A stretch of 64,000 nucleotides of DNA, taken from NCBI GenBank assembly GCA_018267655.1, contig JAFDYB010000093.1, forward strand, positions 33,422-97,421, read 5' to 3'. The notes under the pieces are model-generated. The model searched no databases. It had not been told where the DNA came from and saw only the letters and a list, made by a program, of their open reading frames with translations. The position numbers and the translations under genes were made by a program. Positions 19,470-29,311 of the stretch are shown here, piece after piece; position 1 is the first letter of the stretch, and every line of letters begins with the position of its first letter. This DNA comes from Bacteroidota bacterium (GTDB taxonomy: Bacteria > Bacteroidota > Bacteroidia > B-17B0 > Aurantibacillaceae).

Positions 19470-20117
19470 TTAATACAAATCATTTAGCAAAAGATTTAAA
19501 TGCTCTTTAGATTCATCACCCATATCTAATTTATTACGGGTTAGCCAATTTTGCATTGCAAGCAAAAACGAGTTTTTGTTGCTTACATACTCAGTAGCAA
19601 CGGTTAATGTTTTTGATTTGTTTGTAATGAGGTAAAAAACATTGTGTCTAAATTCAACAGTTTTAATTTCAGAAGCAAATATTTTTTTCATGCCATCTTC
19701 TGCAATTAGTATATAGTTGGCATAAATATTAATAAAACACAAACTCTTTTTATATCTAATAAATGTAACAATGGCCTCAGTTAGCGAAATAATAAAACAT
19801 ATTGGCATTAAAAACTCCACTTTTGTTTCGGTTGAAATGAGCATTATTCCAAAAATTAAAAAAGCTCCAATTTTAATTGTTCTAAACATTAAAAAAGAAC
19901 TTGTTAAATAAGCAAACCTAGTAACGGGGAGCGAGGCTTTAAAAGAAGAGTTTAAAATTTCGTAACAACTTAAAAACACATAAATTAGGCCGGAAATTAA
20001 TTGAACGCTTAACAATTCTTTAAAGCCAAACCAATTATAATATAAATCAAGTGCCGAAATAATTAACAGAGTAATTAATATGACATTTTTTAATAACGAT
20101 GCTAACGCCGAACTCAT
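19470..20117 (-). CDS. Hypothetical membrane protein
   Basis: 215 residues with about four hydrophobic segments in the first ~130 and a soluble C-terminal part. The tail (ANYILIAEDGMKKIFASEIK) looks like a small PH-like beta domain as found in bacterial membrane PH proteins, but this is only an impression. It ends 2 bp from the tamB stop, convergent. Function unknown. Confidence 0.6.
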   Translation of the reverse strand: MSSALASLLKNVILITLLIISALDLYYNWFGFKELLSVQLISGLIYVFLSCYEILNSSFKASLPVTRFAYLTSSFLMFRTIKIGAFLIFGIMLISTETKVEFLMPICFIISLTEAIVTFIRYKKSLCFINIYANYILIAEDGMKKIFASEIKTVEFRHNVFYLITNKSKTLTVATEYVSNKNSFLLAMQNWLTRNKLDMGDESKEHLNLLLNDLY

Positions 20118-20233
20118 GCAAATTCAGATTTTGAGATAAAGTTACAAAATTTTAAAGAGACTGTGAGAATATTAAAAAATATTTAAAATTATGATTTTAT
20201 TTAAAGTCTTTTTTATTAAAATTGTACTCTACT

Positions 20234-22282
20234 ATGTCTTTTTTATATCCGGCTGTTTTGTGGGGTTTGTTAGCTGTTTTAGTGCCGCTGATAATTCATT
20301 TGTTTAACTTTGTTAAATATAAAAAAGTTTACTTTAGCAATGTTAGTTTATTAGCGACCATCAAAAACGAAAGCAAATCAAAGTCGCGACTAAAAGAAAT
20401 ATTAGTTTTAATTTTAAGATGTTTCACAATAATTTGTATAGTGTTTGCTTTTTCAAAACCCTATATTCCAAATGGACAATCGGCTGTAAATAATTTAAAC
20501 GGCTTTAAAAATATTAGCATTTACATTGATAATTCACTTAGCATGAGCAATGTAAACAAATCCGGTCCTCTTATTGAAATAGCAAAACAAAAAGCAAAAG
20601 AAATTATTAAAGCATTTTCAGGATCTGCTAAATTTCAAATATTAACTAACTCGTTTGAGGGCAAACAGCAACGCTTACTTAGCGCCGAAGATGCCTTAAT
20701 GGCAGTTGATGATGTAAAAGAATATCCGCTAAGCAGAATGTTGAGCGATGTGATAAGCAAACAAAATAATTTTTTATTACAATTGCCAAACGCCTCATCG
20801 CTGTCCTATATAATTTCAGATTTGCAAAAAAGTACCTTTAACGTAAGCGCAGTAAGCATTGATTCTTCAATTAAATATACTGTAATACCCATAGAAGCAT
20901 CGCAAGTAAATAATATTTCGATAGATACTTGTTGGTTTGAATCGCCAATACAACAAAAAGGATTTATTCAAAAGTTACACGTAAAAATTAAAAATGTTTC
21001 TACACAAGATATTGATGTTGCTACAGCAAACTTATATATAAATAATAGTTTAATTGCTCCTGCAACATATTCTGCTGCTAGTGAGCAAACTAGCGAATTT
21101 ATTTTTTCGTTTGAGTGCAAAACAGAAGCTTGGAATAATGCAGTTATTAAAATTGAAGATTATCCTGTAACATTTGACGATGAACTTTTTTTTACATTTA
21201 ATTCAAAAAATAATTTAAAAATTGCTTTAATTAATGGGAAAGAGGTGAGGGGTAACGAACTTTTTAATTTATTTAATAGCGATAGTTTGTTTAGTGTTAC
21301 AAACTTTAATGAAACGCAAGTAGATTTTGGGAAATTAAAAAATGCCAACTTAATTATTTTAAACCAACTTAATTCAATAAATAGTGGCCTACTTAATGAA
21401 CTTTTAAAATTTTATACTTCGGGAACGAGTCTTGTATTTGTTCCATCAGAGAAGATTGATGTGCCTCAATATAATACAGTTTTAAAGCAATTTAATTTGC
21501 CACAGCTCTTAAGTTTTGATACAACAAAAACAAGCGTTGCACATATCGAAAATAAAAATAATTTTTTTGCAAATGTTTTTGAAAAAATAGATCATAATAT
21601 AAATCTACCTCTTGTTTTAAAACATTATGAAATTCAAAAATCAACTAACTCTGTCTTTCAAAATTTATTACAATTACAAAATGGCTCACCCTTTTTATTA
21701 AAAAATATTCAAGGCAATTCAAACGCATATCTTATAACTCAACCCATAAATGAGTCCTGTGGTAATTTTATTAAACACGCATTATTTGTACCAACTTTTT
21801 ATCGCATGTCTTTAATGAGTGTGAAATCAAATTTATTGTACTATTTAACCGGAACAAATGCCCCCATACAAATTGAAAACAGTAAAATTGCCGAAAAACC
21901 ACCAGTTTTAAAACAAAAAAAAGGTAATGTAGAGTTAATTCCTGAGATAAAAAATATAGGCAATCAATCCCTTTTGTTTTTACACAATCAAATAATAGAA
22001 AGTGGATTTTATAGTTTAACAATGGATAGTGCGTTAATTTCAGAATATGCCTTTAATATAAACCGTATAGAGTCTGATTTAACATCGTATTCGATTGACA
22101 ATTTGATGGAATTAATTAGAGACAAAAAAATTAAGAATTTTGCCGTTGTTAGTAATGGCAATGAAAATATTAATGCAAAATTATTATCTGCTGCTGAAAA
22201 TACTCAAATATGGAAGTTTTTTGTTATTTTGAGCCTTATATTTATGGCGCTAGAATTAATCGTACTTAAATTTTTTAAATAA
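20234..22282 (+). CDS. BatA-domain membrane protein with VWA-like region
   Basis: 682 residues from the ATG at 20234. An upstream TTG at 20222 would add four residues, but MSFLYPAVLWGLLAVLVPLI is the usual start of BatA N-terminal domains. The first ~85 residues hold two membrane helices and an F-x-x-V-x-x-L segment; the next ~170 resemble a von Willebrand A fold (IYIDNSLSMS is a DxSxS-type metal site). The C-terminus has one membrane helix. Such proteins occur in the aerotolerance-like gene family of Bacteroidota; their role is poorly known. It is 2 bp from the next gene. Confidence 0.8.
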   Translation: MSFLYPAVLWGLLAVLVPLIIHLFNFVKYKKVYFSNVSLLATIKNESKSKSRLKEILVLILRCFTIICIVFAFSKPYIPNGQSAVNNLNGFKNISIYIDNSLSMSNVNKSGPLIEIAKQKAKEIIKAFSGSAKFQILTNSFEGKQQRLLSAEDALMAVDDVKEYPLSRMLSDVISKQNNFLLQLPNASSLSYIISDLQKSTFNVSAVSIDSSIKYTVIPIEASQVNNISIDTCWFESPIQQKGFIQKLHVKIKNVSTQDIDVATANLYINNSLIAPATYSAASEQTSEFIFSFECKTEAWNNAVIKIEDYPVTFDDELFFTFNSKNNLKIALINGKEVRGNELFNLFNSDSLFSVTNFNETQVDFGKLKNANLIILNQLNSINSGLLNELLKFYTSGTSLVFVPSEKIDVPQYNTVLKQFNLPQLLSFDTTKTSVAHIENKNNFFANVFEKIDHNINLPLVLKHYEIQKSTNSVFQNLLQLQNGSPFLLKNIQGNSNAYLITQPINESCGNFIKHALFVPTFYRMSLMSVKSNLLYYLTGTNAPIQIENSKIAEKPPVLKQKKGNVELIPEIKNIGNQSLLFLHNQIIESGFYSLTMDSALISEYAFNINRIESDLTSYSIDNLMELIRDKKIKNFAVVSNGNENINAKLLSAAENTQIWKFFVILSLIFMALELIVLKFFK

Positions 22283-22284
22283 AC

Positions 22285-23553
22285 ATGAAGATTTTAATTA
22301 AACAAGCAAAAATTATTTTTCCGGAAAGTAGCTTACACCAAAAAATAATGGATATTTTAATTGATTCAGGAAAAATTAACGAAATAAAAAAGAGCATTAT
22401 AGCGAACGATGCAAAAATAATTGAAGCCAATGATTTACACGTTTCGCTTGGTTGGGTTGACATGCAAGCAGTTTCTGGTTACCCGGGTTATGAATATAAA
22501 GAAGATATTGAAAGTTTAATAAAGTGTGCCGCTTTTGGCGGATTTACAGGTATTGGTTTACATACAAAAAATACACCTCAATTTGATCACCGCTCTCAAA
22601 TAGAATCAATAGTTTCAGCATCAAAAAATAAAGCGGTTTCAATTTATCCTTTTGGAGCAGTTAGCCAAAGTGCAAAAGGGGTAGAACTTTCTGAGATGTA
22701 CGACATGAAGCTTGCAGGGGCCTTTGCTTTTAGCGATTATAAAAATACGCTAAATAATTCCGGAACATTGCTGAGGGCTTTGCAATACACAAAAAACATT
22801 AATTCTTTACTAATTAATTTTTGTGTAGATAAAAGTTTAATTGATGGTGGTCAAATGAATGAAGGTGAAACTTCAACCACTTTAGGTTTAAAAGGTATGC
22901 CGGCATTAGCTGAAGAGATTGCCGTTCAACAAGCTATTTCAGTATTAAATTATGTTGATTATAAAATGCATATTCCGCTCATAAGTTGTAAAGGAAGCAT
23001 TGAAGCAATTAAAAAAGCTAAGCAAAATAATTTAAATGTTACATGTGGAGTGTCATCAATTCATTTATTATTAGACGATGCCGAACTTTCAAATTTTGAT
23101 ACAAATCTTAAACTAAATCCACCGTTAAGAAATAAAAAAGATAAAATTGCATTAAAAAATGCTTTAGAAAGCGGTATAATTGATGTAGTTGTTAGCGACC
23201 ACTGCCCACAAGATATTGAAAGTAAAGAACTCGAATTTGATTATGCTAAATTTGGCGCAATTAATTTGCAAACATGTTTTGCATCGGCATACACTGCATT
23301 AGGCAATGATTTGTTAGATGTTTTAATTAATTCGCTTACAATTAAACCGCGTAAAATATTAGGATTAAATAGCGAAGGTTTAGCTATTGGCGAACCGGCT
23401 TGCTTAACTTTATTTTCAACATCTGAAATCACCGAGTTAACAGATAAAAATAATTTTTCAAAGTCGAAAAATTCACCTTTTTTTAATAAAAAATTGTCAG
23501 GTAAAGTGCTAGGAGTGATTAACAACAACAAATTAATTTTAAACGAAAATTAA
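22285..23553 (+). CDS. Dihydroorotase-like protein, probably non-catalytic
   Basis: 422 residues of the amidohydrolase/dihydroorotase family: N-terminal beta part, then the barrel with GGFTGIGLHTKN and LNPPLRNKKDK, and the late VVSDHCPQDIESKELEFDYAKFG segment. The usual DxHxH metal motif is replaced by VDMQAVSGYPG (about 53-63), and the HIS motif histidine is gone (MHIPLISCKGS). Only the SDH aspartate/histidine region remains. By analogy with the inactive PyrC' partners of aspartate transcarbamoylase it could be structural. It follows the BatA-domain gene by 2 bp. Confidence 0.8.
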   Translation: MKILIKQAKIIFPESSLHQKIMDILIDSGKINEIKKSIIANDAKIIEANDLHVSLGWVDMQAVSGYPGYEYKEDIESLIKCAAFGGFTGIGLHTKNTPQFDHRSQIESIVSASKNKAVSIYPFGAVSQSAKGVELSEMYDMKLAGAFAFSDYKNTLNNSGTLLRALQYTKNINSLLINFCVDKSLIDGGQMNEGETSTTLGLKGMPALAEEIAVQQAISVLNYVDYKMHIPLISCKGSIEAIKKAKQNNLNVTCGVSSIHLLLDDAELSNFDTNLKLNPPLRNKKDKIALKNALESGIIDVVVSDHCPQDIESKELEFDYAKFGAINLQTCFASAYTALGNDLLDVLINSLTIKPRKILGLNSEGLAIGEPACLTLFSTSEITELTDKNNFSKSKNSPFFNKKLSGKVLGVINNNKLILNEN

Positions 23554-23556
23554 AAG

Positions 23557-24489
23557 TTATTGATTATAATTTTTTATTATCAGTGAATCACAAAGCTGCT
23601 TGGTAAACAAGATTGAACCTTCTGGCATTAAATGATAAATATCTGAAAACAAATATCGGTTATTTGAAAAAGAAGTTTCTGAAAAATTAAAATACTGCAC
23701 ACCATTTTTTTTAAATTTTTGATGTATAACATCAATAATATTGTTTTTATTTAAAAATTCAATACTTCCACCTTTGTATATTGGCGATGTAACAGCTATT
23801 AGTTGAATATTGTTTTTTTTACATATTGAAATAATAGAATCTAAATATAGTTCGGTATAGTTACTTATAAAAATGTTTTTTTTAATGATGTCTGAATCTT
23901 TTGATAATTTGTGATGATATGAAACAAAACCTTTGTAATAACATGTGTCAAATTTGTTAGGAATATTCAAATAACCATGAATAGAAGTGCTTATATTCTT
24001 TAACCCGCAAAAAGGAAGGGCGTAATATGGTATATGTTTAAAAAGCTTATAACGCGGCTCAATTATTGAAAAATCTTCGTAAAAATCATTAGTGTATAGA
24101 AAAGGAAAAAAATTATTAAAGTCTTTAATCTCACGCTCGAAATTGCCTACATTCATAATATCCAGTTCATAAATAACACATTTTGGAGCGTTAGATTTTT
24201 TTAAATAAACTTTTAGTAACCTATAAGAAAATTCGCTCGAAGCACCTGCAGCACTTAGGTTAAACGAATTTACGTGTAATGTTGAGTCAATTATTTTTGT
24301 GCTGTAATGCGATTCTGCTCGCGAAGATCCTAACAGCAAAAAATTATATTGATTTTTTTCTAAAAAAATTGTTTTATACTTTTGATAATAACCCCCATTA
24401 TTTAGCAGTAAGCCTTTGTATAAAAGCAATTGCAGCATGTAAAGAATTACGGTTAATATAATAAAATATGTTATGGCTTTTTTTATCAA
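23557..24489 (-). CDS. SGNH/GDSL-like membrane-anchored protein, MBOAT partner
   Basis: 310 residues with an N-terminal membrane anchor (about 5-25). LLGSSRAES holds the probable catalytic serine (Ser55/56), and DIYH near the end (Asp283, His286) fits the DxxH of SGNH hydrolases. It overlaps the MBOAT gene by 4 bp (ATGA). This pairing is the layout of AlgI/AlgJ-X and DltB/DltD: the MBOAT passes an acyl group across the membrane and the SGNH partner puts it on a polymer. The acceptor is unknown. Confidence 0.72.
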   Translation of the reverse strand: MIKKAITYFIILTVILYMLQLLLYKGLLLNNGGYYQKYKTIFLEKNQYNFLLLGSSRAESHYSTKIIDSTLHVNSFNLSAAGASSEFSYRLLKVYLKKSNAPKCVIYELDIMNVGNFEREIKDFNNFFPFLYTNDFYEDFSIIEPRYKLFKHIPYYALPFCGLKNISTSIHGYLNIPNKFDTCYYKGFVSYHHKLSKDSDIIKKNIFISNYTELYLDSIISICKKNNIQLIAVTSPIYKGGSIEFLNKNNIIDVIHQKFKKNGVQYFNFSETSFSNNRYLFSDIYHLMPEGSILFTKQLCDSLIIKNYNQ

Positions 24490-25877
24490 AATTGAAAATA
24501 AATAAATGTATTCGCATTAAAATTTCCTATCATAAAAATTAGTATTATAATTAAAATAAAAAAAATAGGTTTGAAAAACAGATAAAATTTTTTGTGTTTG
24601 TTAATTAAAGAAAACTCTTCGTTTAATTCCTTTAAAAATAATAGAAGTGTTACAAATACCACTGCTGTTATGAGTATTTTATCATGTCTTTCTAATATTG
24701 TTTTAAATGAAAAGTAGGTTTCGGATTTCGAAAATAATTTAGCGTAAATTAAACCTGCTTCATAAATATTGCTAGCTCTAAATAAAACAAAAGTAAGGGC
24801 AAGAATAATCATTAAGCATAGCCATTTCATAAATGGCATTATTTTAATGAAACGCTTAATAAAAAATAATTCTGTAACATATATAACTCCATGGCTCACT
24901 CCCCACAGTACAAATGTAAAGTTGGCACCGTGCCAAAAGCCACTTAAAGTAAAAACTAAAAAAACATTTAATAATCTGCGTGCATTGCCCTTTCTATTTC
25001 CTCCTAAGCTAACGTATAAATAATCGCGAAACCAAGATGTAACGCTAATATGATATCTTTGCCAAAATTCATATAATGACTTGGAAAGAAGGGGACGTTG
25101 AAAGTTCAGGCTTAAATTAATATTAAATAATTTTGAAATACCAGTTGCAATGTCACTATAGCCACTTAAATCGCAATAAAGTTGAATAACAAATAAAAAC
25201 CCTACAAATAATAATTCAATAGCAGAATAATTTGAAATGTTCAAAAAAGCAGTGTCAACAATGTATGCTATATTATCGGCTACAACCATTTTTTTGAAAT
25301 ATCCCCAAATAGTAAATTGAGCAAATTCTGCCCAATTAATATTTTTAAAATAGCTGGTAATTTTAAACTGTGGCATTAAGCTGTTATACCTTACAACCGG
25401 ACCCGCAACCATGTGAGGAAAAAACGAAACGTACAATAAAAATTCAAATAATGAATCGTTAGGCTCGTATTTTTTTCGATAAACATCAATGGTGTAGCTT
25501 ATTGATTGAAAGGTATAAAACGAAAGTCCGGCCGGAATTATAAAGTTTTGAAGTAAATGATGTTGTGATGAAAAAAGATTTATGCCTGTATTATAAAAAA
25601 AAACAAAATACTTAAAAATAAAAAGGACACCTAAATTTGAAATTAAGCTTAACCATAAAAAAGTTTTTTTATAATTTGATGAAGCAATTTTTTTCGCACA
25701 AAAATAATCGAAAGAAGATGTTCCAATTAATAATAATAAAAACCAAGGATTGTAACTATAATAAAAAAAATAACTGGCTAATAGTAAAAAATAATTTCTG
25801 TATTTAAAAGGTAATACCCAATACGATATAAAAACAATTGGTAAAAATAATGTGAATATGAGTGAATTAAAAAGCAA
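24486..25877 (-). CDS. MBOAT family O-acyltransferase (AlgI/DltB type)
   Basis: 463 residues with about ten membrane helices and the MBOAT histidine in SGFWHGANFTFVLWG near residue 315. The AlgI-like FFPHMVAGPVVRY and YHISVTSWFRDYLY motifs are present. The start is the TTG at 25875-25877, directly after the arfB stop; the residues that follow (LFNSLIFTLFLPIVF) match the normal start of this family, so TTG is probably right. It supplies acyl groups, often acetyl, to an extracytoplasmic acceptor together with the SGNH partner. Confidence 0.87.
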   Translation of the reverse strand: MLFNSLIFTLFLPIVFISYWVLPFKYRNYFLLLASYFFYYSYNPWFLLLLIGTSSFDYFCAKKIASSNYKKTFLWLSLISNLGVLFIFKYFVFFYNTGINLFSSQHHLLQNFIIPAGLSFYTFQSISYTIDVYRKKYEPNDSLFEFLLYVSFFPHMVAGPVVRYNSLMPQFKITSYFKNINWAEFAQFTIWGYFKKMVVADNIAYIVDTAFLNISNYSAIELLFVGFLFVIQLYCDLSGYSDIATGISKLFNINLSLNFQRPLLSKSLYEFWQRYHISVTSWFRDYLYVSLGGNRKGNARRLLNVFLVFTLSGFWHGANFTFVLWGVSHGVIYVTELFFIKRFIKIMPFMKWLCLMIILALTFVLFRASNIYEAGLIYAKLFSKSETYFSFKTILERHDKILITAVVFVTLLLFLKELNEEFSLINKHKKFYLFFKPIFFILIIILIFMIGNFNANTFIYFQF

Positions 25878-26279
25878 TTATAGAATTGTTTTTTTTCGTA
25901 ATTTTTTTTGCTCAGAATGTTTTATCTTCTTCTGCGCACGTTTTTTCAAAACACTTTTTGACACCTTGGTTTTTACTCTCTTTTTTTCTACCTTAAAGTA
26001 TTTTATTAAGCATGCCACAAGCTTTTGAAATGCATCTTTTTTATTTTCAATTTGTGAGCGATATTTATTTCCTATTATTTGAATTTCAGAATTATCTTTA
26101 TTTTTTTGTTTTAAAACTAACTTTTCATTAGCATTAAACAAATTACTTAAATCAATATTAAAAACAAGCTCAACCTTTGTTTCAACCTTATTTACATTTT
26201 GCCCGCCTTTTCCGCCACTACGAGACGTTTTATACAAAATTTCCTTTTTGAGCTTTTCTATTTGATTTTGTGTTAACAT
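25878..26279 (-). CDS. arfB: Peptidyl-tRNA hydrolase ArfB
   Basis: 133 residues. The GGQ motif is at about 25-27 (SGGKGGQNVNKVETKVEL), and the C-terminus is a strongly basic tail as in ArfB/YaeJ. ArfB frees stalled ribosomes by hydrolysing peptidyl-tRNA in the A site-bound complex, with the tail inserted in the mRNA channel. Its stop is immediately followed by the MBOAT TTG start, with no gap. Confidence 0.93.
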   Translation of the reverse strand: MLTQNQIEKLKKEILYKTSRSGGKGGQNVNKVETKVELVFNIDLSNLFNANEKLVLKQKNKDNSEIQIIGNKYRSQIENKKDAFQKLVACLIKYFKVEKKRVKTKVSKSVLKKRAQKKIKHSEQKKLRKKTIL

Positions 26280-26343
26280 TTGGCATTTAATATTCTGTAT
26301 GAAAATACTAAAAAGTTTTAAAAGGCCTGTTTAAATTTGACTA

Positions 26344-27618
26344 ATGCGCTTATTACCAATATTACTGATTTTATTTTCAACTATAACGGCACAAACATTT
26401 AAACAATGTAAGCAGCGCTTTGATGATTATTTAAATTTAAATGGAAAGCTTTCTAACACGGTTAAATTTGAGAAAGATGCTATTTACCTATTAAATAAAA
26501 ATGGCGAAAAATCATTTGCTATATACAATCATGAGATAGAAATGTTGGCTGATTTTTTTGAAAACACTTCTTTTTTAGAGCAAGAAAAGTTATTAAAACA
26601 AAAACAAATTAAAAAATACTCAAAACGCCAGCGCGATAGTATTTATATCTATATTGATGACACTCGAAAAATTATTAAAACAAAAAAAAGTAAGGCATTA
26701 TTTGGTTTAAAAGTTGCAATTGATCCCGGCCATTTTTCTACAAATTTAGCTGAAGCGTCTATCGAACAAAAATATTTATTTTTTTTACCCGACAGTTTAA
26801 AAAATCCAAACGACACCATAAAAATTTTTGAAAGTGACTTGAATTTTATTACCGCTAGTTATTTAAAAAACAAGCTTGAACAAGAAGGTGCAACTGTTTA
26901 TTTAACTAAAACAAAAGCAAATTATACTTCATTTAATTGTACCTACAATTATTGGTTAATACATCATAAAAAAAGAATGTTAGATAGCTTAAAAAGCAAC
27001 AATTCATTAAGTGACGAACGTTATAACAAATTAATTAAACTGCATGATTATAAATTTTTTTGGGAATTTTTTAGAGATTTTGATTTAATAAACAGAGCCC
27101 AAAAAATAAATACATTTAATCCCCATCTTTCAATTATTATTCATCACAATGTTGATGAAAAAAATGAGCCATGGAAAAAAGTAACCAATAAAAACTTTAC
27201 AATGACTTTTATTGGAGGAGCTTTTACAGAGAGTAACTTAGATAAAATTGATGCGAAAATAAATTTTTTGCGTCTCCTGCTTAGCAAACAATTAAATCAA
27301 AGTGAAAAACTTTCGTCTTATGTTGTTTCTAACTTTAGTAAGGCGCTCCAAATTCCAATAGCAGCAGCAAACGATGCCGATTATTTAAAAGACAATTGCA
27401 TTAGTTTAAAAACTGAAGGCGTTTTTTCAAGAAACTTAATTTTATGTCGCACAATTAATTCTCCTTTGGTTTACGGTGAGGCTTTATACCAAGATAACGC
27501 ACTAGAGGTTCAAAATTTTAATGCAATATATTTTAATTTACCGGGTCTAAAGCGCCTTGAAGCAGAAGCAGATTGTTATTTTAATGCTATTTTTAAATTT
27601 TATAAAGAAAATTTTTAG
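26344..27618 (+). CDS. N-acetylmuramoyl-L-alanine amidase (Amidase_3 type)
   Basis: 424 residues with an N-terminal signal peptide (LLILFSTITAQ). The amidase core is at about 125-400: VAIDPGHFSTNLAE carries the zinc histidine, FESDLNFI the glutamate, and SIIIHHNVDEKN the second histidine. Such enzymes cut the amide between muramic acid and the stem peptide in the periplasm. The ~120-residue region before the core is not a domain I recognise. A TAAATTTG box at 26332-26339 lies only 4 bp before the ATG, which would give a nearly leaderless mRNA if used. Confidence 0.85.
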   Translation: MRLLPILLILFSTITAQTFKQCKQRFDDYLNLNGKLSNTVKFEKDAIYLLNKNGEKSFAIYNHEIEMLADFFENTSFLEQEKLLKQKQIKKYSKRQRDSIYIYIDDTRKIIKTKKSKALFGLKVAIDPGHFSTNLAEASIEQKYLFFLPDSLKNPNDTIKIFESDLNFITASYLKNKLEQEGATVYLTKTKANYTSFNCTYNYWLIHHKKRMLDSLKSNNSLSDERYNKLIKLHDYKFFWEFFRDFDLINRAQKINTFNPHLSIIIHHNVDEKNEPWKKVTNKNFTMTFIGGAFTESNLDKIDAKINFLRLLLSKQLNQSEKLSSYVVSNFSKALQIPIAAANDADYLKDNCISLKTEGVFSRNLILCRTINSPLVYGEALYQDNALEVQNFNAIYFNLPGLKRLEAEADCYFNAIFKFYKENF

Positions 27619-27637
27619 CCTATTTATTCTATTTACT

Positions 27638-29239
27638 TTAAGCGTATTTTATAGCATGTTCAAATGTTTTCTCATCACTTTCCATAACAGCAAGTTCCCA
27701 ACCTTGAGGAAAAGGAGGTTCTAGCAAACTGCTTTTTAATAAGTAAGGATACATTTCGGCATAGGTTTGAATTTTATTTGCACTCACTCTTCTGTATATG
27801 TGCGAACGATGCAAATGTTGTGGGTGATCAATGCCTGCTGCTGCCATTAACTCAACGGCCGATTTTATTGTTTCAGTATGATAATTTGCTACCCGCACTT
27901 TTTTATCATTAACATTTAAACCTTTATATAATTTGGGGTTTTGTGTAGCCACACCTGTTGGGCAAGTGTTTTTATTACACTCTAAAGCTTGAATACAGCC
28001 CAGCGCTATCATCATAGCTCTTGCACCGTTGCACATATCTGCTCCTAAAGCAATATTTTTAACGATATCAAAACCGGTATGAACCTTTCCTGAGGCTATT
28101 ATTTTTATGTGTTTTTTTATACCAAATCCATTTAAAGTGTCGTAAACAAATGCTAATGCATCGCGTAAAGGCATGCCTACTGAGTTGCTAAACTCTAGCG
28201 GTGCTGCACCTGTTCCTCCTTCGCCGCCATCAACTGTAATAAAGTCTGGCATTATGCCTGTACTTACCATAGCTTTGCATATTGAAATAAATTGCGATTT
28301 TTGCCCGATACATAGTTTAAATCCAATAGGCTTTCCGTTACTTAAATCGCGCAATTTTTTTACGTACGCCATCATTTCTAAAGGAGTGTTAAATGCTGTG
28401 TGATAGGGGGGAGATAATACATCTTTCCCTTTCTCAACTAAACGAATTTTTGCAATTTCATCAGTAACTTTTGCTGCCGGTAAAATTCCACCATGACCGG
28501 GTTTTGCCCCCTGACTTAATTTTATTTCGATCATCTTAACATTACTGTGATTAGCTCTTTCTGCAAAGGCATCATAGTTAAATGAGCCGTCGTTGTTTCT
28601 ACACCCAAAATAGCCGGTACCAATTTGCCATATAACGTCTCCGCCGGGTTCAAGGTGGTAATGACTTAAACCTCCTTCGCCGGTATTATGTGCAAAGCCA
28701 CCAATTTTTGCCCCGCTGTTTAGCGCTAAAATAGCATTTTGGCTTAAACTGCCGTAACTCATTGCACTTATATTAAAAATACTGGCATTGTAGCGTTGCT
28801 TACAATCAGGGCCCCCAACTAAAACGCGTGGATCGTGATTAATTTTATCCATGTGCAGTGGTGTAATTGAGTGATTGAGCCATTCATAACCAATTTCATA
28901 AACATTATATTGTGTACCAAAAGGCGTTGTATCATTAGCTTTTTTAGCGCGCTGATATATAACTGTTCTGCTTAAACGATTGTAAGGCGCCCCATCGGTA
29001 TCGCTTTCAACAAAATATTGATACACTTTTGGGCGCATCCACTCAGCAGCCCAGCGCAAACGACCAATAACCGGAAAATTATAACGCAAAGAGTGATGTG
29101 TTTGGTTTACATCAATTATCCCTAATAAAATTAAAGGCATTAGTGGGATATATAAGTACCAAACCCAATTATAAAAATAACCCGTTATTCCTAGTACTCC
29201 TATGGCAATAAAAGAATATAAATAAAATTTCCACTGCAT
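27638..29239 (-). CDS. FMN-binding glutamate synthase family protein
   Basis: 533 residues: two N-terminal membrane segments, then the GltB central-domain FMN barrel. Visible are GDVIWQIGTGYFGCR, EIKLSQGAKPGHGG, VDGGEGGTGAAP, and cysteines in CNKNTCPTG that match the 3Fe-4S ligand region of glutamate synthase. It lacks the glutaminase domain, so it is not a full GOGAT. The physiological reaction is uncertain. The gene is transcribed convergently to the amidase gene. Confidence 0.88.
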   Translation of the reverse strand: MQWKFYLYSFIAIGVLGITGYFYNWVWYLYIPLMPLILLGIIDVNQTHHSLRYNFPVIGRLRWAAEWMRPKVYQYFVESDTDGAPYNRLSRTVIYQRAKKANDTTPFGTQYNVYEIGYEWLNHSITPLHMDKINHDPRVLVGGPDCKQRYNASIFNISAMSYGSLSQNAILALNSGAKIGGFAHNTGEGGLSHYHLEPGGDVIWQIGTGYFGCRNNDGSFNYDAFAERANHSNVKMIEIKLSQGAKPGHGGILPAAKVTDEIAKIRLVEKGKDVLSPPYHTAFNTPLEMMAYVKKLRDLSNGKPIGFKLCIGQKSQFISICKAMVSTGIMPDFITVDGGEGGTGAAPLEFSNSVGMPLRDALAFVYDTLNGFGIKKHIKIIASGKVHTGFDIVKNIALGADMCNGARAMMIALGCIQALECNKNTCPTGVATQNPKLYKGLNVNDKKVRVANYHTETIKSAVELMAAAGIDHPQHLHRSHIYRRVSANKIQTYAEMYPYLLKSSLLEPPFPQGWELAVMESDEKTFEHAIKYA

Positions 29240-29311
29240 AAATAAAGATTTATAAACCTAAAAATAGGCAATATTTATTAAGCAGAAGTGGTGTTAACAA
29301 TTTTTTGTATT

